Shown here in pieces: positions 16,442 through 25,368 of a stretch of 64,000 bases of DNA; position 1 is the first letter of the stretch; the number at the start of each line of letters is the position of its first letter. The translations under genes and the position numbers were made by a program. The notes under the pieces were generated by a model. The model saw only the letters and a program-made list of their open reading frames with translations. It was not told where the DNA came from and did no database searches. Source of the stretch: Pseudomonas chlororaphis subsp. chlororaphis (GTDB lineage: Bacteria > Pseudomonadota > Gammaproteobacteria > Pseudomonadales > Pseudomonadaceae); assembly GCF_003945765.1 (NCBI RefSeq), contig NZ_CP027712.1, forward strand, positions 2,418,001-2,482,000, read 5' to 3'.

Positions 16442-17005
16442 GTGCCGGCCACCCGCTTGACCCTGATCTGCCATGCCCGGACCGTCGCCCAGAAGCTGGC
16501 GCGTTTCCCGCTGGACGAACCGCTGGAGATGGACTGGCAGGCGCTGGCGGGCTCGCGGGCCGGCGCGTTCAAGGGGTTGCCGCGGCTGCTCAGTGCTCCT
16601 GAGCAACGGGCGCGGCAGACCGCCGCCCTGTATGGCGCCGCCGTGGAGACGGTGGCGGCGTTGCGCGACTGTGACATGGGACGCTGGCAGGGCCTGTCCA
16701 TTGACTCTCTGCAGCGCGAGCAGCCCGAGGCCGTGCAAGCCTGGCTGGCAGACAGCCAGTTGGCGCCCCATGGCGGCGAGTCGGTGGCGCAGCTGTGCGA
16801 GCGGGTCGCGGCGTGGCTGGCGTCGCTGTGCGAGCAGCCCGGGCATGTGCTGGCGGTGACCCATCCGCTGGTCATCCGCGCGGCGCTGGTGCACGTCATG
16901 CAGTGCCCGCTGGCGAGCTTCAATGCCATCGATGTCGAGCCGCTGGCCCAGGTCGAACTGCGCTTCAATGGCCGCTGGAGGTTGCGCCTGGACCGGCGTG
17001 ATTAA
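16442..17005 (+). CDS. Histidine phosphatase-family protein with altered RHG motif
   Basis: 187 residues. The usual RHG(E/Q) motif reads CHART (LTLICHARTVAQK): the phospho-accepting His is kept but the preceding Arg is a Cys. Other landmarks are SAPEQRARQTAALYG, CDMGRWQGLS (where most members have a Glu) and VTHPLVIRAAL (second catalytic His). Directly followed by cobF after 72 bases, so it may be a CobC-like phosphatase of corrinoid metabolism, but this is inference. GTG 16442 has a GAGAG stretch upstream; ATG 16385 in the same frame is an alternative. Confidence 0.7.
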   Translation: MPATRLTLICHARTVAQKLARFPLDEPLEMDWQALAGSRAGAFKGLPRLLSAPEQRARQTAALYGAAVETVAALRDCDMGRWQGLSIDSLQREQPEAVQAWLADSQLAPHGGESVAQLCERVAAWLASLCEQPGHVLAVTHPLVIRAALVHVMQCPLASFNAIDVEPLAQVELRFNGRWRLRLDRRD

Positions 17006-17077
17006 CGCAGCCGTCCTGTGACGCCACCCGCCAACCCGGCCATACTCGATCGCAGTATCGACTCCGAGATTTCTTCC

Positions 17078-17842
17078 ATGAAAACCCTCCTGATCATCGG
17101 CATTGGCGCCGGCAACCCCGACTACATCACCCTGCAGGCGGTCAAGGCGCTCAATCGCAGCGACGTGTTCTTCCTGATGGACAAGGGCCAGAGCAAGGAC
17201 GCGCTGATCGACCTGCGCCGGGAAATCTGCGAGCGCTACATCGAGCGGCCCGGCTACCGGTTTGTCGAAGCGCAAAGCCCGGAGCGGCTGCGCGGCGCCG
17301 AGGTGGATTACCAGGCCAGCGTCGCCGAGCTGAACCGCGACAAGCAGCGCACCTTCGAGCGGCTGATCGACGAGGAACTGGCGGACGGCGAAACCGGGGC
17401 TTTCCTGGCCTGGGGCGATCCGGCGCTGTACGACAGCACCATTCGCATCCTGCAGGCGATCCTGGCCAGCGGCCGCTGTGCGTTCGAGTTCGAGGTGATC
17501 CCCGGCATCACCAGCGTCCAGGCCCTGGCGGCGCAGCACAAGGTGCCGTTGAACCGTATTGGCCGCTCGGTGGAGATCACCACCGGCCGGCGACTGGCGG
17601 CGGGGCAGGTGAGCGATGCCGACAGCCTGGTGGTGATGCTCGACGCCGAGGACTCCTATCGCCAGGTGGCGGACCAAGACCTGGAGATCTACTGGGGCGC
17701 CTACCTCGGTACGCCGGAGGAAATCCTGATTGCCGGCCGGCTCAAGGAGGTCGCGGGGCAGATCCAGCAAGTGCGCAAGGCGGCGCGGCAGGCCAATGGC
17801 TGGATCATGGACACCTACCTGCTGCGCAAGCCCGAGGATTGA
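17078..17842 (+). CDS. cobF: Precorrin-6A synthase (deacetylating), CobF
   Basis: 254 residues of the tetrapyrrole methylase fold. Landmarks are IIGIGAGNPDYITLQAVKALN (SAM-binding GxGxG type), FLAWGDPALYDST (catalytic GDP loop) and EVIPGITSVQALAAQHKVPLNRIG. CobF methylates C-1 and removes the C-20 acetyl group in the aerobic cobalamin pathway. It is separated from the main cob genes here, as an isolated copy; only the histidine phosphatase is next to it. ATG 17078 begins at the family start; no cobalamin riboswitch is evident upstream. Confidence 0.9.
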   Translation: MKTLLIIGIGAGNPDYITLQAVKALNRSDVFFLMDKGQSKDALIDLRREICERYIERPGYRFVEAQSPERLRGAEVDYQASVAELNRDKQRTFERLIDEELADGETGAFLAWGDPALYDSTIRILQAILASGRCAFEFEVIPGITSVQALAAQHKVPLNRIGRSVEITTGRRLAAGQVSDADSLVVMLDAEDSYRQVADQDLEIYWGAYLGTPEEILIAGRLKEVAGQIQQVRKAARQANGWIMDTYLLRKPED

Positions 17843-18207
17843 GGAGGGCAGAGCTGGCCCTTTCGCGGGCAAGTCGGATCGCCGCCCGCTCGCTCCTACG
17901 GAAGCAGCCCTTCAGTCACGCCAACGAAACAGGCTTCTGTAGGCGCGAGGCTGGCCCGCGATGACGTTCTCCCGCTCGGCCCATCACTCGGCGACCACCT
18001 TCTCCCCACGCCCGAACCGTTCGCGATACGCCGACGGCGGCAGCAGGGCGGCTTGCCCGACGCCTGAATGCAGGTGTGGATTTTATATAAGTATTTGTCG
18101 CATAAACACAATTTGCCTCCCAGGCGCCGCTCTAGACTGCTGGCCACTTCGATTTCCCCCAATCGAACCTTTCTGCCAATAAAAGCCTCCGTCTACGGGA
18201 GTTATAA
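17843..18207. other. Intergenic region with a REP element
   Basis: 365 bases without a gene. The left half, 17863-17965, contains a REP of the GTAGGAGCGA/TCGCGGGCAAG type in degenerate form. The right half is AT-rich near 18080-18115, as expected for the promoter of the downstream binding-protein gene, but no clean -35/-10 pair with standard spacing was found. Confidence 0.5.
17863..17965. repeat. REP element, degenerate GTAGGAGCGA type
   Basis: TCGCGGGCAAG followed by CGCTCCTAC (17863-17899), then a second unit with CTGTAGGCGCGAGG and CCCGCGATGACG (17936-17965). The two units face each other imperfectly. Confidence 0.65.
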
Positions 18208-18987
18208 ATGAAGAAGCTTGTACTGTTCGGTGCCCTGGCACTGTCCATGCTGTCCCTGAGCGCCGTGGCTGACGATGCCAAGCCGATCCGCATCGGTATC
18301 GAAGCCGGCTACCCGCCATTCTCGATGAAGACCCCCGACGGCAAGCTCACCGGTTTCGACGTGGATATCGGCGACGCGCTGTGCGAGCAGATGAACGTCA
18401 AATGCACCTGGGTCGAGCAGGAATTCGACGGCCTGATCCCGGCGCTGAAAGTGCGCAAGATCGACGCCATCCTGTCGTCCATGACCATCACCGACGACCG
18501 CAAGAAGAACGTCGACTTCACCATCAAGTACTACCACACCCCGGCCCGCTTCGTGATGAAGGAAGGTACCGAGGTCAAGGACCCGCTGACCGAGCTCAAG
18601 GGCAAGAAAGTCGGGGTGCTGCGCGCCAGTACCCATGACCGATTCGCCACCGAGGTGCTGGTGCCGGCCGGGATCAACCTGGTGCGTTACGGCTCCCAGC
18701 AGGAAGCCAACCTGGACATGGTGTCCGGTCGCATCGACGCGCTGCTGGCCGACTCGGTCAACCTCGACGACGGCTTCCTGAAAACCGACGCCGGCAAGGG
18801 CTTCGCCTTCGTCGGTCCCGAGTACAACGATCCGAAGTACTTCGGTGGCGGCGCCGGCATCGCCGTGCGCAAGGGCGATACCGCCCTGGCCGAGAAATTC
18901 AACACCGCCATTACTGAGATCCGCGCCAACGGCAAGTACAAGGCCGTGCAGGACAAGTACTTCAAGTTCGACGTCTACGGCGAGTAA
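18208..18987 (+). CDS. Amino acid ABC transporter periplasmic-binding protein (ArgT/HisJ-like)
   Basis: 259 residues with a Sec signal peptide (cleavage after AVA near residue 21). Extracellular solute-binding family 3 features are clear: [61 protein letters not shown] and the GVLRAST phosphate-like turn. The pattern fits basic amino acid binders such as lysine/arginine/ornithine proteins. No permease or ATPase gene is next to it, so it must share a membrane complex encoded elsewhere or be an orphan. It ends in a good terminator. The AstE-like gene follows downstream. Confidence 0.92.
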   Translation: MKKLVLFGALALSMLSLSAVADDAKPIRIGIEAGYPPFSMKTPDGKLTGFDVDIGDALCEQMNVKCTWVEQEFDGLIPALKVRKIDAILSSMTITDDRKKNVDFTIKYYHTPARFVMKEGTEVKDPLTELKGKKVGVLRASTHDRFATEVLVPAGINLVRYGSQQEANLDMVSGRIDALLADSVNLDDGFLKTDAGKGFAFVGPEYNDPKYFGGGAGIAVRKGDTALAEKFNTAITEIRANGKYKAVQDKYFKFDVYGE

Positions 18988-18999
18988 TTCGCCGGGCTG

Positions 19000-19035
19000 A
19001 AAAAGGCGGCTGCCGTTTACCGGGGCCGCCTTTTT
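19000..19035 (+). terminator. Intrinsic terminator after the binding-protein gene
   Basis: AAAAAGGCGGC (19000-19010) pairs with GCCGCCTTTTT (19025-19035), giving an 11-base stem and a 14-base loop, about a dozen bases after the stop codon. The arm ends in a T-run. Confidence 0.85.
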
Positions 19036-19071
19036 CATGAGTGCTATTTACCCCGTGCGATGGGGCGCTCC

Positions 19072-19180
19072 TGTAGCCGCTGCCGAGCCCGCGAGGCTGC
19101 GATCGACCCCGCAGGGCGCGCAGGGACCTTGAGATCGCTGAAGGCCTTCGGCCTTATCGCAGCCTGCGGCAGCGGCTACA
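19072..19180. repeat. REP palindrome (TGTAGCCGCTGCCG type)
   Basis: Same architecture as the copy at 6595: TGTAGCCGCTGCCG at the left, CGGCAGCGGCTACA at the right, with inner arms GCGAGGCTGCGATCG and ATCGCAGCCTGCGG. Confidence 0.85.
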
Positions 19181-19282
19181 GAAGCCCGCGCCACCCGGCA
19201 GCGGACGACGACCTTTTCACGGCCGCGCAAATGCCTCAGGCTACGGTCCCCGCCGAACTCCATTTTTCTTCCGGAGCCCTTC

Positions 19283-20395
19283 ATGCAACGCATCGACCAT
19301 TCCCTGCCCTGGAGCCACCTGGGCACCCAGCGCCAGCTCAGCGTGTTCCGTTTTGGCGGCGGCAGCCGCAAGGTCTATATCCAGGCGAGCCTGCACGCCG
19401 ACGAATTGCCGGGCATGCGCACCGCCTGGGAACTGAAAAAACGCCTGAGCGAACTGGAAGCCCAGGGGCAACTCAAGGGCGTGATCGAGCTGGTGCCGGT
19501 GGCCAACCCCATCGGCCTCGACCAGCACCTGCAAAGCAGCCACCTGGGACGTTTCGAAAGCGGCAGCGGGAAGAACTTCAACCGCGCCTTCGTCGAACTC
19601 AGCGGCCCGGTGGGCGACCTGATCGGTGACCGCCTGGGCAGCGATGCGGCGGCCAACGTCGCCTTGATCCGCCAGACCATGGGCGACGTCCTCGACCGCC
19701 TGCCAGCCCCGACCTCGCAACTCCAGGCCCTGCAACGCCTGCTGCTGCGCCATGCCTGCGACGCCGAGATCACCCTCGACCTGCACTGCGATTTCGAAGC
19801 GGCGATCCACCTCTACGCATTGCCTCAGCACTGGCCACGCTGGCAATCCCTGGCCGCGCGGCTGAAGGCCGGGGTGGCGCTGCTCTGCGAAGACTCCGGC
19901 GGCAGCTCGTTCGACGAATCCTGCTCCACGCCCTGGCTGCGCCTGGCCCGCGACTTCCCGCGGGCGGCGATTCCCCCGGCCAACCTCGCCACCACCCTGG
20001 AGCTGGGCAGCATGGGCGACACCCGGGTCGAACAGGCCCAGGCCAACTGTGAAGCGATCCTCGGTTTTCTCGCCGAGCAGGGGTTTATCGACGGCCAATG
20101 GCCGGCGACCCCGGATGCCTGCTGCGAGGGCATGCCGTTCGAAGGCACCCAATACCTGTTTGCCCCGCACCATGGGGTGGTCAGCTTCCTGCGTGAGGCT
20201 GGCGAATGGGTGGAGCGGGGCGACGCAATCTTCGAGGTGGTCGACCCGCTGAACGACATCGTCAGCGTGGTGCGTGCCGCCACCAGCGGCGTGCTGTTTG
20301 CCCTGGACCGCAGCCGCTACACCGAGCCGGGCATCTGGCAGGCCAAGGTCGCCGGCCGCGAGCCGATCCGCAGCGGCAAGCTGAGCAACGATTGA
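19283..20395 (+). CDS. Succinylglutamate desuccinylase/aspartoacylase-family hydrolase
   Basis: 370 residues, zinc carboxypeptidase-like. The metal site reads H38-x2-E41 (ASLHADELPG) and His167 (LDLHCDF), the catalytic Glu is probably E239 (TLELGSMG), and a beta-barrel-like C-terminal domain (about 290-370) is present as in the AspA/AstE group. These enzymes remove acyl groups from N-acyl amino acids. The ArgT-like binding protein upstream hints at a basic amino acid derivative. It could also be a general N-acyl amino acid deacylase. The next gene, an esterase, starts 90 bases on. Confidence 0.87.
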   Translation: MQRIDHSLPWSHLGTQRQLSVFRFGGGSRKVYIQASLHADELPGMRTAWELKKRLSELEAQGQLKGVIELVPVANPIGLDQHLQSSHLGRFESGSGKNFNRAFVELSGPVGDLIGDRLGSDAAANVALIRQTMGDVLDRLPAPTSQLQALQRLLLRHACDAEITLDLHCDFEAAIHLYALPQHWPRWQSLAARLKAGVALLCEDSGGSSFDESCSTPWLRLARDFPRAAIPPANLATTLELGSMGDTRVEQAQANCEAILGFLAEQGFIDGQWPATPDACCEGMPFEGTQYLFAPHHGVVSFLREAGEWVERGDAIFEVVDPLNDIVSVVRAATSGVLFALDRSRYTEPGIWQAKVAGREPIRSGKLSND

Positions 20396-20484
20396 GACGT
20401 GCGCCGGCCTGATGATGGCCGAGCGTTTCCCCTGCTTGCAGGCCTGGCCACACCGCCAGGCCTGCCCACCCGGAAGGACGTCCC

Positions 20485-21201
20485 ATGTTCAAGTTCCTGG
20501 CCCTGTTGCTGCTAAGTGTTTGCGCCACTGCCCAGGCGCAGACGGTGCTGCACGACGACCTGCCGCTGCTCTACCTGGAACAGGCCGCGGCCGATTCCCG
20601 CGACCGGCCTTTGGTGATTTTTCTCCACGGCTACGGCAGCAACGAAGAAGACCTGTTCGGCCTCAAGGATGGGTTGCCGGCGGATTACACCTACCTCTCG
20701 GTACGGGCACCGCAGACCGTGGAAGAGGGCAGTTACCAGTGGTTTCACAAGCAGGGCGAAGGCGCTTACGACGGCGTGACCGCCGAGCTGGCCGACAGTG
20801 CCAAGCTGATCGACGAGTTCGTGCGGCAGGCGCTCGCCAAGTACCACACCCGCGCCGACCGGGTGTTCCTGGTGGGCTTCAGCCAGGGCGCGATCATGGC
20901 CTACGAGCTGGGTCTGCGCCATCCCCAGGCGGTCCGCGGGATCGCCGCCCTGAGCGGGAAGATCCTGCCGGTGCTGCGCTCGCAGCTCAAGAGCGGAGCG
21001 GGCCTGGAGCGGCTGGCGATCTTCATCGCCCATGGCACCGCGGATATGCGCCTGCCTTACAGCGACGGCTCCGAGGCCGACAGCCTGTTGCGCGGCCTGG
21101 GCCTGGCTCCGCAATTCCATGCCTACCCGGGCATTGGTCACACCATCAGCGACACCGAGCTCCAGGACCTGAACCGCTGGTTGCTCAGCCTCAACCCTTG
21201 A
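20485..21201 (+). CDS. Exported carboxylesterase/phospholipase-type alpha/beta hydrolase
   Basis: 238 residues with a short Sec signal peptide (MFKFLALLLLSVCATAQAQ). The catalytic triad of the phospholipase/carboxylesterase (YpfH/EstB-like) family is visible: Ser133 in LVGFSQGAI, Asp187 in AHGTAD and His219 in PGIGHTIS, with the oxyanion segment FLHGYGSNEED. Broad esterase activity in the periplasm is likely; the natural substrate cannot be named. It follows the AstE-like gene by 90 bases and could share its transcript. Confidence 0.88.
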   Translation: MFKFLALLLLSVCATAQAQTVLHDDLPLLYLEQAAADSRDRPLVIFLHGYGSNEEDLFGLKDGLPADYTYLSVRAPQTVEEGSYQWFHKQGEGAYDGVTAELADSAKLIDEFVRQALAKYHTRADRVFLVGFSQGAIMAYELGLRHPQAVRGIAALSGKILPVLRSQLKSGAGLERLAIFIAHGTADMRLPYSDGSEADSLLRGLGLAPQFHAYPGIGHTISDTELQDLNRWLLSLNP

Positions 21202-21237
21202 AGCCGTGAACCCGCCGCGGCCGCTGTGCCGCTGCGC

Positions 21238-21813
21238 TTACTTGCCGACGATCTGGCTGACCAGCTTGTCGTGATTGGCCTTGTCGCCGATCCGCGAAAT
21301 CACCTGCACCACCGCCATGCGGTTACCCGAGCCGGCCAGCAGGGTGGAGCTCTGGGTCATGCCGCCGCCCTGGGTCGCGGTGCTGTCGATCTGGCGCAGG
21401 CCGAGGCCGCCGCGGGTCATGCTTTTTTCGCTCTGCTTGCTGAAGTCCGGCAGGGCCGCCGCCTGCTGCGAGAGGAAACCCGACACCGCGCTGTCGAGGA
21501 ACTGCGCGTCGTTGTCCTTGGCCTGCACTGCATCGGGGATCAGGTTCTGCGCGGCGATGACCACGGTCTTGGTGCTGGCGTTGGTGTACATAGTGCCAGT
21601 GGCGCCGGCGGTGCCGCTGGCTTCGTCGCCGGCCGGCAGCGGGTTGGCGATGAAACCCTTGGGCAGGCTGAACTTGAACTTGCCGCCGAGCATCGAGACG
21701 GTCTCGACCTTGGCCTTGTTGTTCGTCGGCTGGGCCGCGGACACCTCCAGGGCACTGAAGCCGGCTAGCGCCGCCAGGACCAGGACCGCGGCGTGTTTAC
21801 CGAACAGGGACAT
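21238..21813 (-). CDS. Exported hypothetical protein, DcrB-like (DUF1795 type)
   Basis: 191 residues with a Sec signal peptide (VLVLAALAGFSALEVSAAQ). The mature part shows the FKFSLPKGF and NLIPDA features and the short strands of DcrB/PsbP-like proteins of the DUF1795 type, which are periplasmic and of unclear role. It starts at ATG 21813, leaves 36 bases to the converging esterase, and a 138-base gap to the EamA gene upstream. The family assignment is tentative. Confidence 0.6.
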   Translation of the reverse strand: MSLFGKHAAVLVLAALAGFSALEVSAAQPTNNKAKVETVSMLGGKFKFSLPKGFIANPLPAGDEASGTAGATGTMYTNASTKTVVIAAQNLIPDAVQAKDNDAQFLDSAVSGFLSQQAAALPDFSKQSEKSMTRGGLGLRQIDSTATQGGGMTQSSTLLAGSGNRMAVVQVISRIGDKANHDKLVSQIVGK

Positions 21814-21951
21814 GCAGATTCTCCAGAGTGAGCGCGTTGGGGCGCGCATCTTCCCATGGCTGTCGCGGGGCACTCCAGCGGGATATGCGGTGACGCGAAA
21901 TTTCGGATAAAAGGGCGCGGGCGCAGCCTCGTGGGGCTTATCGGACGCTCC

Positions 21952-22863
21952 TCAACCCTGGGCAGAACGGGCTCCCGACGTCGCCAGCACCGCCCCGGCG
22001 ATAATCAGCAACGCCGGCACCAGCAGCCACACACTGGCCGGGCTTTGCCCGATGACGATCAGCAGCAGGGTGGAGATCAACGGCGCCAGGTACGACAGCG
22101 CGCCGAGCGTGGCCAGGTTGCCGTGTTTGGTGGCGTGGTCCCAGGCGAAGAAGGCCAGGCCGACCGGGCCCAGCCCCAGGCCGAGGATCGCCAGCCATTG
22201 CTTGAGGTCCGGTTGCACCGGGCTTTCGAACATCAGGTGGCAGAGCAGCCCGGCCAGCGCCACCAGCCCGCAGATGCCGCCGATCAGGCTGCTGGGCACG
22301 CTGCTGAAACGGCGGTTGAGCACCGAGTAGCCGGACCACACCAGGGCGCAGCCGAACGCCGCCAGGTAACCCGCCACCGGCATCGCGCCGACCTGGCTGG
22401 AAGCGCGCTGCTGCATGATGAACGCGGTGCCGGCCAGCCCCAGCAAGGCACCGGTCAGTTGCCGGCCGCGCAGCGGTTCGCCGCCGGCCCTGGCCGCCAG
22501 TAACACGATCAGCAACGGCCAGAGGTAGGCGATCAGGCTGGCCTCGGCAGCCGGCGCGGCTTTCAGGGCGAAGAAATACAGCGCGTGGTAGGCAAAGATC
22601 CCGCCGAACCCCAGGGCCCAGACCGGCCAGGGCTGGCGCCAGCCACGAAAACCGGCGCGTCCCTGCAGGCCCAGTAGCACCAGGCTGGCGCCACAGGCCA
22701 CGGCGAAGCTCAGGGCCAGCAACTGGAAGGGTGGAATGCCGGCGGTGAGGGTAGTCAGCAGCGCCAGGCATGACCAGAGGAACACCGCGATCATGCCGAT
22801 GGCGGTGGCGGCGCCGCTGCGGGAGGGGGCGAGGCGGGTTGAGTGGATTGCGGTCATAGACAC
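21952..22863 (-). CDS. DMT superfamily EamA-type exporter
   Basis: 303 residues and ten predicted membrane helices made of two EamA repeats (about 20-150 and 160-295). The motifs EASLIAYLWPLLIVLLAA and GNLATLGALSYLAPLISTLLL are the end-of-repeat signatures of the YddG/RhaT-like aromatic amino acid or metabolite exporters. It is read in the same direction as the AraC gene that follows 54 bases upstream in map order (minus strand), which may control it. ATG 22863 or 22857 (two residues shorter) could be the start. Confidence 0.87.
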   Translation of the reverse strand: MSMTAIHSTRLAPSRSGAATAIGMIAVFLWSCLALLTTLTAGIPPFQLLALSFAVACGASLVLLGLQGRAGFRGWRQPWPVWALGFGGIFAYHALYFFALKAAPAAEASLIAYLWPLLIVLLAARAGGEPLRGRQLTGALLGLAGTAFIMQQRASSQVGAMPVAGYLAAFGCALVWSGYSVLNRRFSSVPSSLIGGICGLVALAGLLCHLMFESPVQPDLKQWLAILGLGLGPVGLAFFAWDHATKHGNLATLGALSYLAPLISTLLLIVIGQSPASVWLLVPALLIIAGAVLATSGARSAQG

Positions 22864-22917
22864 ACCGAGGCAAGGGCGGTGTGGCCAGCATAGAAGGCGC
22901 CGCGACGGCGGTATTGA

Positions 22918-23694
22918 TCAGGCCTGCCGAACTCTTGTCGCAGCCTGCGCCTGGGCGTCGCGAGCGGCCTTGCGCAGGGCGGCCGGGGTCTGGTTGCGCG
23001 CCTTCTTCAAGGCGTGGGTCAGGGCACTCTGATCGGCGTAGCCGACCCGCTGGGCGATCTCGCTGATGGGCAGCAGGGTACGGCCGAGCAGGTCGATGGC
23101 GCGGTCCAGGCGCAGGGTCGAAATGTAGGCGAAAGGCGTGCTGTGCATGTCCCGCTCGAACAGCAGGTACAGGCTGCGCTCGCTGACCCCCGCGGCCTGG
23201 GCGATGGCGCGGGCGCTTAGCGGGCTGCCCAGGTGCTGCTCGATGTAGGTCAGGGCCCGCACCAGCGTCTGGCGTTGCGGCGCGCTCGGCGTCGGGCGGG
23301 CCAGGCAGGCCAGCAGCAGGGCGCTCCAGGCGCTGGCGACCGGGCTGGAGGAGCTGAGCAACGCGCCGCTGTGGCTGGCATAGCCGAGCAGGTGGCGGAT
23401 CTGCGGGTCGATGGCGAAGAAGCGGCTATCGGCCAGAGGCGCCTCGTTGCCGGGGCTATCCAGGTCGAGCACCAGAAAGGTGTTACGGCGCTCGGCCAGG
23501 AAGCTATGCCGGGCTCCCGGCGCAATCACCACGCCCTGGCTGGCATCGACCTTGCCGCCACGGCCGTCCACCTCGATCTCCATCGCCCCCGACTGCGGCA
23601 GCACGATCTGCGGAAAATTGTGATGGTGCAGCTCGACCTGCCCGGAATACGAACGCATCGCCAGGGCGACAGTGGGTTGGGCTGGAGTGTTCAT
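22918..23694 (-). CDS. AraC-family transcriptional regulator
   Basis: 258 residues. An N-terminal cupin-like domain (HHHNFPQIVLPQSGAMEIEVDG and PGARHSFLAE) binds the effector, and the C-terminal AraC DNA-binding domain (residues about 160-250) has two HTH motifs (LSARAIAQAAGVSERSLYLLFERDM and ISEIAQRVGYADQSALTHALKKARNQTPAALRK). ATG 23694 is supported by the family start. The downstream EamA exporter on the same strand is a likely target. Confidence 0.9.
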   Translation of the reverse strand: MNTPAQPTVALAMRSYSGQVELHHHNFPQIVLPQSGAMEIEVDGRGGKVDASQGVVIAPGARHSFLAERRNTFLVLDLDSPGNEAPLADSRFFAIDPQIRHLLGYASHSGALLSSSSPVASAWSALLLACLARPTPSAPQRQTLVRALTYIEQHLGSPLSARAIAQAAGVSERSLYLLFERDMHSTPFAYISTLRLDRAIDLLGRTLLPISEIAQRVGYADQSALTHALKKARNQTPAALRKAARDAQAQAATRVRQA

Positions 23695-23745
23695 GGCGCG
23701 GCTCCGCGGATGGCTGCCCCGCATCATGCCTGAAAATACGGGCGC

Positions 23746-23847
23746 TGTAGGAGCGGCCGGTCGGTGTAGGGTAGTTTGGGAAAAGGGGGCGGCTCATCTG
23801 TGGTGGTGACTGATATGCCGCTATCGCGAGCCAGCTTCGCTCCTACA
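23746..23847. repeat. REP pair (GTAGGAGCGA type)
   Basis: TGTAGGAGCGGCC at the left faces TATCGCGAGCCAGCTTCGCTCCTACA at the right as a degenerate inverted pair. Lies between the divergent AraC and MntH genes, so it may influence both promoters only by structure. Confidence 0.7.
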
Positions 23848-23948
23848 GAGGCAGGCTGCAAAAGGCCGGGGCAGGGCGCTATCAAGGCTTGGGCCGGTTC
23901 GCTGAAACGTCTAAGCTGGGCCACCGTTCCAGCCTTACGGATGCCCGC

Positions 23949-25268
23949 GTGAAATTCACTCTCCCCAAAGTCGGTACCGCGCCCTTTTGCCCGCCGGAAG
24001 TCGCCGGCACCATCGTTGTCGATCCCAAGGCACCACTGTTCAAGCGCATCCTGCGTTTCGCCGGCCCCGGCCTGCTGATTTCCATCGGCTACATGGACCC
24101 GGGCAACTGGGCCACCGCCATCGAGGCCGGCTCGCGCTATGGCTACAACCTGCTGTTCGTGGTGCTGCTGGCGAGCCTTGCGGGCATGGCCGTGCAGTGC
24201 CTGTGTTCGCGCCTGGGCATCGCCACCGGGCGCGACCTGGCACAGCTTTGCCGGCAGCGCTACAGCACCCGCACGGCGCGCACCCAGTGGCTGCTGGCGG
24301 AGGTGTCGATCATCGCCACCGACCTTGCCGAGGTACTGGGTTGCGCCCTGGCGTTCCACCTGTTGCTCGGCGTTTCGCTGACCACCGGGATTGTCATCAC
24401 CGCCTTCGACACCCTGTTGATTCTCGCCCTGCAGAACCGTGGCTTCCGCCGCCTGGAGGCGATCATGCTGGTGCTGGTGGGCACCATCGGCCTGTGCTTT
24501 TTCGTCGAGCTGCTGTTGATCAAACCCTACTGGCCGGACGTGGCGCGGGGCTTCACGCCGTCGCTGGCGGCGATCAGCGAAGCCGCGCCGCTGTACCTGG
24601 CGATCGGCATCCTCGGCGCCACCGTGATGCCGCATAACCTGTACCTGCACACTTCCATCGTGCAGACCCGCCTGGTGGGCCGGGACGAGGCCAGCCGGCG
24701 GGATGCGATCAAGCTGGCGCGCATCGATACCATCGGCTCCCTGGCCCTGGCGCTGCTGGTCAACGCGGCGATCCTGATCCTCGCCGCCGCGGCCTTCCAT
24801 GGCACCGGGCACACCGAGGTGGTGGAGCTGCAGGACGCCTATCACCTGCTCGATCCGCTGGTGGGCGGGGCGCTGGCCAGCGTGCTGTTCGGCGTGGCCT
24901 TGCTGGCCTCGGGGCAGAGCTCGACCTTTACCGGCACCATCGCCGGCCAGGTGATCATGGAGGGCTACCTGAACCTGCGCCTGCCGTGCTGGCAGCGGCG
25001 CCTGATCACCCGCGGCCTGGCGCTGGTGCCGGCGTTCGTCGGCGTGTGGCTGATGGGCGACGGCGCGGTCGGCCAGTTGCTGGTGCTGAGCCAGGTGGTG
25101 CTCAGCCTGCAACTGCCGTTCGCCCTCTACCCGCTGATCCGCATGACCAGCGACCCCCGGTTGATGGGCGTGTTCGTCAACCGCTGGCCGACCCGCATCC
25201 TCGCCTGGAGCCTGTTCGCCGTTATCAGCGGCGCCAATGCCTGGTTGATTGCACAGTTGGTGGTGTGA
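23949..25268 (+). CDS. mntH: Nramp-family divalent metal (Mn2+/Fe2+) transporter MntH
   Basis: 439 residues with 11 membrane segments. The Nramp signature is intact: DPGNW at residues 50-54 of helix 1 and MPHNLYLHT in helix 6, which together hold the metal ion. It takes up manganese or ferrous iron with protons. GTG 23949 (V/MKFTLPKVGT) is the natural start; a TTG at 23889 is also in frame. No Fur- or MntR-like box was obvious upstream. Converges with glcG after a REP element. Confidence 0.92.
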   Translation: MKFTLPKVGTAPFCPPEVAGTIVVDPKAPLFKRILRFAGPGLLISIGYMDPGNWATAIEAGSRYGYNLLFVVLLASLAGMAVQCLCSRLGIATGRDLAQLCRQRYSTRTARTQWLLAEVSIIATDLAEVLGCALAFHLLLGVSLTTGIVITAFDTLLILALQNRGFRRLEAIMLVLVGTIGLCFFVELLLIKPYWPDVARGFTPSLAAISEAAPLYLAIGILGATVMPHNLYLHTSIVQTRLVGRDEASRRDAIKLARIDTIGSLALALLVNAAILILAAAAFHGTGHTEVVELQDAYHLLDPLVGGALASVLFGVALLASGQSSTFTGTIAGQVIMEGYLNLRLPCWQRRLITRGLALVPAFVGVWLMGDGAVGQLLVLSQVVLSLQLPFALYPLIRMTSDPRLMGVFVNRWPTRILAWSLFAVISGANAWLIAQLVV

Positions 25269-25300
25269 GCCGAAGGATTGGCCGGCCCGCTCCTGCTTCT

Positions 25301-25324
25301 GTAGGAGCGAAGCTTGCTCGCGAT
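25301..25324. repeat. Single REP unit (GTAGGAGCGA type)
   Basis: GTAGGAGCGAAGC followed by TTGCTCGCGAT, one complete half of the pair, in the gap between the convergent mntH and glcG genes. Confidence 0.75.
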
Positions 25325-25368
25325 GGACCGCGCAGCGGTCCTCAAACCCAGGCCGACCGGCCCAAGCT

